From NCBI GenBank assembly GCA_016207625.1, contig JACQPF010000259.1:1-8869 (forward strand): a stretch of DNA of 8,869 nucleotides, given 5' to 3'. This DNA comes from Elusimicrobiota bacterium (GTDB lineage: Bacteria; Elusimicrobiota; Elusimicrobia; FEN-1173). The notes under the pieces are model-generated. The model was not told the DNA's origin. It was given only the letters and a program-made list of their open reading frames with translations, and ran no database searches. Positions 1-4,247 of the stretch are shown one piece after another. The translations under genes and the position numbers were made by a program. Within the stretch, counting starts at the first letter, position 1. Every line of letters begins with the position of its first letter.

Positions 1-242
1 GCGCCGGGTTCACGCCCGAACACATCCAGACCGTTGCTGAAGTCTGTTTGGAAAAAGAAAAGACCGGTTGGACGATCACCGAAGTCCACTTGGACGTTTC
101 CGCTCGCGTGCCCAAGGCCGACCAGGCCGCTTTTGAGGCGGCGGCGGTTCGCGCGAAGGAGGGTTGCCCGGTCTCGCGGTTATTGAACGCCAAGATCGGT
201 TTGCACGCCCAGCTTGAGGTTCCGGCCCCGCTGCATAGATAA
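1..242 (+). CDS. OsmC/Ohr-family peroxidase, C-terminal part (5' end outside window)
   Basis: Partial gene. The reading frame is open from base 3 and ends with TAA at 240-242, giving 79 visible residues. Proteins of this family are thiol peroxidases that reduce organic hydroperoxides in the cytoplasm. The visible part matches the OsmC C-terminal half: a helix 'FTPEHIQTVAEVCLEKEK', a strand ending in VSARVPKAD, then AKEGCPVSRLL. That last stretch is the family's second redox cysteine motif (Cys at visible residue 55, compare KAGCPVSQVL in E. coli OsmC), and it is followed by a last strand GLHAQLEV. The partner cysteine would lie upstream, outside the window, so an intact active site cannot be confirmed. 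rpiB starts 2 nt after the stop, so the two are probably cotranscribed and translationally coupled. Whether it is OsmC proper, Ohr or a YhfA-like paralogue cannot be settled from this part. Confidence 0.82.
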   Translation, partial: AGFTPEHIQTVAEVCLEKEKTGWTITEVHLDVSARVPKADQAAFEAAAVRAKEGCPVSRLLNAKIGLHAQLEVPAPLHR

Positions 243-244
243 CC

Positions 245-673
245 ATGCGGATCGCCATTGGGTCCGATCATGCGGGGTTCCGGTATAAGGAAGAAATCCT
301 GAAATTCCTGAGGAACGAAGGACACGACGTGCAGGACTTCGGGACGGACTCGGAGGCGATGGTGGATTACCCTCTCTTCATTCGCCCCGTGGCGGAGGCG
401 GTGGGGAGAGGGGAGCGGGAACGGGGGATCGTCCTGGGCGGTTCCGGAAACGGAGAAGCGATGGTGGCCAACCGGGTGCGGGGCGTCCGGTGCGCCGTTT
501 GCTGGGACGAGACATCCGCCCGGCTCTCGCGCGAGCACAACGACGCCAATGTGTTGTCGTTGGGCGCCCGCCTGATCGAGCTCGGGACGGTCTTGAAAAT
601 CATCGACGTTTGGCTGGCCACCTCTTTCCTGGGAGGCCGGCATGAGAAAAGGATCCGCCTGATCGATCCTTAG
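245..673 (+). CDS. rpiB: Ribose-5-phosphate isomerase B (RpiB/LacAB family)
   Basis: Cytoplasmic enzyme interconverting ribose 5-phosphate and ribulose 5-phosphate in the pentose phosphate pathway. The 142 residues match the usual family length of about 140-160. The N-terminus has the phosphate/ring-opening motif GSDHAG (Asp8, His9). Residues 61-71 read GIVLGGSGNGE, followed by ANRVRGVRCAVCW, and then the conserved REHNDANVLSLGARL (His98). In E. coli RpiB the catalytic base is a Cys in a CGTGIG-type loop. Here that Cys is absent and the loop reads GGSGNGE, as in the Mycobacterium tuberculosis enzyme, where the Glu of this motif is the base, so Glu71 is the predicted base. ATG follows the upstream OsmC stop by 2 nt with no evident Shine-Dalgarno sequence, which points to translational coupling. 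The stop TAG is only 3 nt from the stop of the convergent hydrolase gene. Allose-6-phosphate isomerase or related sugar isomerase activity is possible, since the family is promiscuous. Confidence 0.93.
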   Translation: MRIAIGSDHAGFRYKEEILKFLRNEGHDVQDFGTDSEAMVDYPLFIRPVAEAVGRGERERGIVLGGSGNGEAMVANRVRGVRCAVCWDETSARLSREHNDANVLSLGARLIELGTVLKIIDVWLATSFLGGRHEKRIRLIDP

Positions 674-676
674 CCC

Positions 677-1987
677 TTAATCGGTTTCCTTGGCCAGGAG
701 GGGCGCGGCCGAATCGAAATCGCCGAAATTCTCCGTGATCTCGGAGGAGAGATGGCGGGCCAAAGCGGCTTCGCCTAAAATGAGGCTGGAGAACTTCCCG
801 GAGTTGAGGTAGTGGGTCGATTCAGGCAGGTCGATGACCCGCTTGCGCCCGGGGAGCGCATGAAGCAGCACGTCTCGTGACGCGGCGATGTTGGGGTGTT
901 CGCGGCCGAACCGCACGAAAAGGATGGGCGGGTGCTGCGGGGAAAGCTTTTCGAGGATGCGGCGGGTGTCGTAGAACTCGCTCTGGATCTTTTGAACCCA
1001 ATCCAGCGGAAAAGGCTCGCGGATGCGCCGGTCCTTGAGGAAACGCCTGTTCCAATAATCGTTGTTCTCGGCCGATTCCGACAGGGCGGCTCCGAGCAGG
1101 AGGACTCCGTGGACGGCGGGATGGACGGAAAGCAGGCGGAGGGCTTCGTCGGATCCCATGGAATGGCCCACGACGATGATTTTTTCCACGCCCGGCTGCC
1201 GGCGGAGTTCTTCCAGCGCGCTTAAGGCGGTGGGCAGAGGGTCCCAGGCGGACAAGTCCATTTTCAAGGGCGGGGAAGGGCTTTCCCCGTAACCGGGGTG
1301 GTCCACGGAGAGAACGGCCACGCCCGCGTTCAGCAAGGCCCGCTTCACCACGACGGCCGTGGACTGATGGGACCCGTCGGGGTTGGCCCCATGAAAAAAG
1401 AGCGCGCCGTAAGGCGTTCGCTTGAGGGCCGGCCGCTCGATCCATGCCACCGCTCCGGTGTCCAGGACGATCCTCCGCTCCGGGAACTGGCGGGTCACGG
1501 ACACATTCCAGAATTTGGCGGGGTTGTTTTTGAGGAAGTCCGCGAGTTGCAGGAGGTCTTCCCGCTTGATATAGATCAAGGCGCCGCCGGCCATCAAGAC
1601 GAAGAAAAGCGATCCCCAACGCGCGGACGCCGGCGCCCGGGCCACCCATCGGTCGATCAGGATCCCGGCGGCGAGAACAAAGAGGACGGCAAGAGCGATC
1701 CGCCAAACCGGCAGCGGCGGCACGGAAAAAAGCCCCGCCGCCGCGATGACAAGGCCTTCCACGGCATATCGATAGGCGCGGTTGTTCACCCCCAGCCCGA
1801 CAATCTCTCCGGCGAGCCCCACAACGATTCCCACCCACAAGGGGCACCAAGCGCCCAAAATGCAGGCCGCGATCCACCCGGCTAAAAGACAAAGCCCCCG
1901 CCCCGTGAAGGCGAGGAGGGCGTGTGGATGTCCAGCGCCGAGCACCGCTCCACAGACGCGAAGCAGGAGAGCCGCGCCGAGGAGCAT
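677..1987 (-). CDS. Multi-pass membrane protein with C-terminal alpha/beta-hydrolase domain
   Basis: A 436-residue protein of unknown substrate. Roughly residues 1-140 are hydrophobic, with about five or six candidate membrane helices (near 1-17, 24-47, 50-67, 75-90, 93-112 and 123-140). The rest is an alpha/beta-hydrolase fold: FFHGAN oxyanion-type loop (residues 197-202), VDHPGYGES (229-236), nucleophile elbow GHSMG with Ser276, and a late His392 in ESTHYLNS. The acid member of the triad is not obvious; Glu363 in FGREHPN sits where an Asp is usual. Such proteins are esterases, lipases or peptidases, and the membrane half suggests a lipid or envelope substrate; this is inference. It lies 97 nt downstream of dinB on the same strand, so it may be read through from the lexA promoter or have its own. 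ATG at 1987 has no clear Shine-Dalgarno sequence. The membrane half is not a family I can name. Confidence 0.8.
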   Translation of the reverse strand: MLLGAALLLRVCGAVLGAGHPHALLAFTGRGLCLLAGWIAACILGAWCPLWVGIVVGLAGEIVGLGVNNRAYRYAVEGLVIAAAGLFSVPPLPVWRIALAVLFVLAAGILIDRWVARAPASARWGSLFFVLMAGGALIYIKREDLLQLADFLKNNPAKFWNVSVTRQFPERRIVLDTGAVAWIERPALKRTPYGALFFHGANPDGSHQSTAVVVKRALLNAGVAVLSVDHPGYGESPSPPLKMDLSAWDPLPTALSALEELRRQPGVEKIIVVGHSMGSDEALRLLSVHPAVHGVLLLGAALSESAENNDYWNRRFLKDRRIREPFPLDWVQKIQSEFYDTRRILEKLSPQHPPILFVRFGREHPNIAASRDVLLHALPGRKRVIDLPESTHYLNSGKFSSLILGEAALARHLSSEITENFGDFDSAAPLLAKETD

Positions 1988-2084
1988 ATTATTTGCGACT
2001 GATGAGAGCCGGGAACTCCAGGGAAGGTCGATCCCAAGATATGGGGAAGCGTGTTGTGGGAATCATGTTTTCAATATACCATTT
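1988..2084 (-). other. 97-nt gap between dinB and hydrolase gene
   Basis: The only sizeable non-coding stretch inside the minus-strand group. It is more AT-rich at the dinB end (around 2065-2087) than the genes around it. I see no convincing stem-loop with a T-run and no well-spaced -35/-10 pair. It is long enough to hold a promoter for the hydrolase gene, so membership of that gene in the SOS operon remains open. Confidence 0.4.
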
Positions 2085-3296
2085 TTAGGCGTGCCGGCGC
2101 CCCGGGGGGATGGGTGTTCCCAGGACCCCATGTTTTTCCGCCAGGCGCACGCGGGCGCGGCAGACCGTGCGCTTGCCGTATTTCCGGTTGATGTCGTCCA
2201 TCACCTCCGCCACCTTCTTCTGCTTCTCCAGGCTTTCCAAAAGCGATCCGTGCCACGCGTCCTTGACGAGCCGCGAGACGCTCACGCCGATGAGCCGGAC
2301 GGCCTTGGGGAAAGGCCCCAGGGAGTTCAGGATCCTGCGGCCTAAATAATAGATCTCCACGTCGTCGTGGGTGGGCTCCCCGGCCGTGGCGTGGCGGGAG
2401 AGGGTTTGGAAATCCGCGTAGCGGAGAGTGAGCGCCGCCGTGCGGCCCTTCAACCCGTATTTCCGCAGCCGCGCGCCCACTTTTTCGGACAAGAGCATGA
2501 GGTAGGATTTCACCACCTCCGCGTCCCAGGTGTTTCGGGGAAACGTCAGGGAATGCCCCACGGATTTCACCATGTCCGGATCGTTCACCCGCAGGACCGG
2601 GCTGTCGTCTTTCCCCTGGCCCATCCGTTTCAGCCAATACCCCCAGGCGCCGAAACGCCGGTACAGGCGCTCGAAGTCCATGCGTCCCAGCTGGCCGCAG
2701 GTCTCCACGCCCAGGCGGGACAAGTGCTCCTTCATGTGCCGGCCGATGCCGCAGAGATCTTCAATGGGTGTTTTTTCGAGGAGAGCCGGAACGGCTCCCG
2801 GGGCGATCACCGTGACGCCGTTGGGCTTTTTCATGTCGGAGGCGAGCTTGGCCAACAGCTTGTTGGGGGCCACGCCGATGGAGCAGGGCAGGCCCAATCC
2901 CTCCCCGATCCGGTCTTGGATGCGGCGGGCCGTCCCTTCCCCATCCCCCCAGAATTTCTGCGTCTCCGTCACGTCCAGGTAGGCCTCGTCGCAGGAGGTC
3001 ATTTCCACGCGGTCCGAAAACGCCGTGAGGACGCTCAGGATCTTGTCGGAGGCGTCCAGGTATTTCTCGTAGCGGCCTTCCACAGGGATGAGCCCGGGGC
3101 ACAGCTTTCGCGCTTCGTGCAGGAGCATGCCGGTCTTCACGCCGAAGGTCCGCGCCTCGTAGGACGACGTGAGGATGACCGAGCGGCGCGTGAGGTCCCC
3201 CACCACGGCCACGGGTTTCCCGCGCAGGAGCGGGTTGGCCCCCTGCTCCACGCTGGCGAAATAAGCGTTCATGTCGACGTGCAGGATCGTCCGCAT
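2085..3296 (-). CDS. dinB: DNA polymerase IV (Y-family translesion polymerase)
   Basis: Error-prone Y-family polymerase that copies past damaged bases, normally part of the SOS response. The 403-residue length is typical for full-length Pol IV with the little-finger domain. Palm: HVDMNAYFASVEQ with metal ligand Asp8 and steric-gate Phe13. The second catalytic site is TSCDEAYLDV (Asp103, Glu104; most relatives have Ile where Cys102 stands). CSIGVAPNKLLAKLASDMKKP (138-158) is the family hallmark, followed by the thumb helix-hairpin-helix around LCGIGRHMKEHL (181-192). The little finger spans about 240-380, including KSVGHSLTF (244-252) and AVRLIGVSVSRL. Where many Pol IVs carry a clamp-binding QLxLF peptide, this protein reads HGSLL (349-353), so clamp contact may be altered. 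The ATG at 3296 has AAGGG (3303-3307) six bases upstream, overlapping the stop of the preceding small gene, which supports this start and coupling within the lexA cassette. Confidence 0.95.
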   Translation of the reverse strand: MRTILHVDMNAYFASVEQGANPLLRGKPVAVVGDLTRRSVILTSSYEARTFGVKTGMLLHEARKLCPGLIPVEGRYEKYLDASDKILSVLTAFSDRVEMTSCDEAYLDVTETQKFWGDGEGTARRIQDRIGEGLGLPCSIGVAPNKLLAKLASDMKKPNGVTVIAPGAVPALLEKTPIEDLCGIGRHMKEHLSRLGVETCGQLGRMDFERLYRRFGAWGYWLKRMGQGKDDSPVLRVNDPDMVKSVGHSLTFPRNTWDAEVVKSYLMLLSEKVGARLRKYGLKGRTAALTLRYADFQTLSRHATAGEPTHDDVEIYYLGRRILNSLGPFPKAVRLIGVSVSRLVKDAWHGSLLESLEKQKKVAEVMDDINRKYGKRTVCRARVRLAEKHGVLGTPIPPGRRHA

Positions 3297-3302
3297 GTTA
3301 GG

Positions 3303-3307
3303 CCCTT
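3303..3307 (-). promoter_or_regulatory. Shine-Dalgarno for dinB
   Basis: AAGGG on the minus strand, six bases before the dinB ATG. It overlaps the TAA stop of the preceding small gene, so translation of the two is probably coupled. Confidence 0.55.
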
Positions 3308-3557
3308 ACTCCAGGTACACTTTCTCCAGCATCCATTCGAGAGTCTTTTGGTTCAGCCGGAGCTCGTAGACGTTGTGCCCGTCCGTCACGGAGAAGAACA
3401 GGAGGAGGGTTTCCCCGTCTTTGGCTTTCCAGGTCATTTCCACGCTCCGCACGTCGTGTTTCCGGCCGCCCCACAGGAACCATTTGGGCACGGGCCTCCG
3501 CCCGCTCTTGAAAACCACGCCGACGTCGACGGCTTCCCCGATGGTCTCGGCCCGCAC
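3306..3557 (-). CDS. Small SOS-cassette protein between lexA and dinB, DUF6504-like, unknown function
   Basis: An 83-residue soluble protein with no signal peptide, membrane segment or known catalytic motif. Its core pattern is F-W-GGR-H-V-x-V-x-W, a few variable residues, then FFSV...NVYELRLN...W.L..V, suggesting a small beta-rich fold. The pattern reminds me of DUF6504, a small protein found beside Y-family polymerases in Actinobacteria; this is a memory-based resemblance, not a search result. I chose GTG at 3557 as the start: it lies one base after the lexA stop (TGA, 3559-3561), and a GAGG Shine-Dalgarno inside the end of lexA (3565-3568) is spaced 7 nt from it. A TTG at 3569 in the same frame would add four residues but has no such site. 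Its stop is 9 nt from the dinB start. Position and coupling suggest a job with LexA or Pol IV, for example a polymerase accessory factor; this is inference. Confidence 0.72.
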   Translation of the reverse strand: MRAETIGEAVDVGVVFKSGRRPVPKWFLWGGRKHDVRSVEMTWKAKDGETLLLFFSVTDGHNVYELRLNQKTLEWMLEKVYLE

Positions 3558-3558
3558 G

Positions 3559-4146
3559 TCATTCCTCAAAGAATCTTAAAAGCCCGACGACTTTTCCCAA
3601 GACGGTAAACCCCTCCGCCGGCATGGGCGGATACGCCGGGTTGGCGGATTCCAAAAAAAGACCTTCCGGGCGCTCGCGCCAATATTTCACGGCGGCCTCC
3701 TCCTCCCGGAGGGCCACGACGATCTCGCCGGGGGCCGCCGTGGGCTGGGAGCGGACGATGACCACATCCCCGTCCAAAATCGAGGCGCCCTCCATGCTGT
3801 CCCCTTTCACGCGGAGGGCGAAATGAGGGGAACCCTTCAGCCAGGCTTTCTTGACGGGGATGTGGGTCTCGATGTTCTCTTCGGCGAGGATCGGCAGGCC
3901 CGCGCGGACTTGTCCGAGGAGGGGGATCCCCAGGCCGGGGTCCCAACGCGCGGGAACAAGCCCCCTGTGCTTGGACGTTTCTTTGGAAAGGGCTCCTTTT
4001 TTCTCAAGGGCCTGAAGGTGGGCTTGAACGGTGCCGTAGGTGATGTGGAAACGCCGGCCGATTTCGCGCAGGGAGGGGGCCATCCCGCGCGAATGCAGAG
4101 AGCCTTGGATGAATTCAAGGATTTGTTTCTGACGGGAAGTCAACAT
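3559..4146 (-). CDS. lexA: LexA SOS repressor
   Basis: Autocleaving transcriptional repressor of the DNA-damage response. The 195 residues match the usual length of about 200. Residues 1-65 form the winged helix-turn-helix DNA-binding domain (MLTSRQKQILEFIQ; MAPSLREIGRRFHI; recognition region TYGTVQAHLQALEKKG). The cleavage site is the Ala82-Gly83 bond in GQVRAG. The C-terminal S24 peptidase domain has the catalytic Ser117 in KGDSMEG and Lys154 in EAAVKYW, plus the conserved LESANPAYPP. All elements for RecA*-stimulated self-cleavage are present. The recognition helix differs from the Bacillus (SSSTVHGHL) and E. coli types, which fits the unusual operator next to it. The frame is open further upstream to 4209, but the ATG at 4146 matches the family N-terminus and is preferred. 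The promoter and operator immediately upstream imply autoregulation. The gene heads the lexA, small protein, dinB cassette. Confidence 0.95.
   Translation of the reverse strand: MLTSRQKQILEFIQGSLHSRGMAPSLREIGRRFHITYGTVQAHLQALEKKGALSKETSKHRGLVPARWDPGLGIPLLGQVRAGLPILAEENIETHIPVKKAWLKGSPHFALRVKGDSMEGASILDGDVVIVRSQPTAAPGEIVVALREEEAAVKYWRERPEGLFLESANPAYPPMPAEGFTVLGKVVGLLRFFEE
3565..3568 (-). promoter_or_regulatory. Shine-Dalgarno for the small SOS-cassette gene
   Basis: GAGG on the minus strand within the last codons of lexA, 7 nt before the GTG at 3557. It decides the start of the small gene in favour of this GTG and indicates translation by termination-reinitiation after lexA. Confidence 0.55.
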
Positions 4147-4152
4147 AGGCCA

Positions 4153-4181
4153 AGCATACCATTCAAATGAATGGGTTTCAA
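4153..4181 (-). promoter_or_regulatory. lexA promoter (sigma70-type), apparently giving a leaderless transcript
   Basis: On the minus strand, TTGAAA (4181-4176) and TATGCT (4158-4153) are separated by exactly 17 bp, close to the sigma70 consensus in sequence and ideal in spacing. An A/T-rich stretch (4182-4200) just upstream of the -35 could act as an UP element. The A of the lexA ATG (4146) is the seventh base after the -10 box, the usual distance to a transcription start, so the mRNA would begin at or very near the start codon. No Shine-Dalgarno is visible in the six bases before the ATG, in agreement with this. The spacer is filled by the palindrome described at 4159-4174. Confidence 0.65.
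4159..4174. promoter_or_regulatory. Candidate LexA operator, perfect 16-bp palindrome
   Basis: CCATTCA-AA-TGAATGG is a perfect 7-2-7 inverted repeat, 13 bp before the lexA start codon, and it takes up all but one base of the spacer between the -35 and -10 boxes. A repressor bound there would block RNA polymerase, which is the standard layout for LexA autoregulation. The half-site is not that of the E. coli (CTGT), Bacillus-type (GAAC) or other operators I know. That LexA is the protein that binds it is inference from position. I found no second copy of the full palindrome in the window. Confidence 0.65.
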
Positions 4182-4209
4182 GTGTTACCAAAAAATTACA
4201 CGGAACCAC

Positions 4210-4237
4210 TTGACGTTTTCCGGATGGCCGTTATCCT
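4210..4237 (+). promoter_or_regulatory. Weak candidate promoter for the PilZ gene
   Basis: TTGACG (4210-4215), a good -35, is followed after 16 bp by TATCCT (4232-4237), a moderate -10. Transcription would start near 4244-4248, immediately at the ATG at 4248. It lies downstream of the LexA palindrome, so a repressor bound to the palindrome would not directly block it. Confidence is low because the -10 is poor and the region between it and the gene is short. Confidence 0.35.
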
Positions 4238-4247
4238 TAGGGCAGTT

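Noticed and set aside
651..669. GGATC...GATCC inverted repeat at the end of rpiB as a terminator
   Set aside because: Only a 5-bp stem with a 9-base loop, inside coding sequence and without a T-run, so it is not a credible intrinsic terminator.
2367..3608. Long open frame (413 codons) on the plus strand opposite dinB
   Set aside because: It lies antisense to a clear Pol IV gene, runs across the dinB and small-gene boundaries, and its translation is rich in His, Gly, Pro and Arg without any recognisable motif, as expected for the shadow of a GC-rich gene.
4182..4201. GTGTTA...TTACAC imperfect inverted repeat upstream of the lexA -35
   Set aside because: Short, imperfect and in an A-rich stretch; better explained as an UP-like element than as a second operator.
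4147..4209. N-terminal extension of LexA up to 4209
   Set aside because: The added residues are not part of the LexA family N-terminus and would run through the promoter and operator; MLTSRQKQILEFI from ATG 4146 is the normal start.
4167..4247. N-terminal extension of the PilZ protein from ATG 4167
   Set aside because: The ATG lies inside the lexA promoter palindrome, the stretch is AT-rich unlike the gene body, and the PilZ domain starts well after 4248. ATG 4248 has AGGG nearby.
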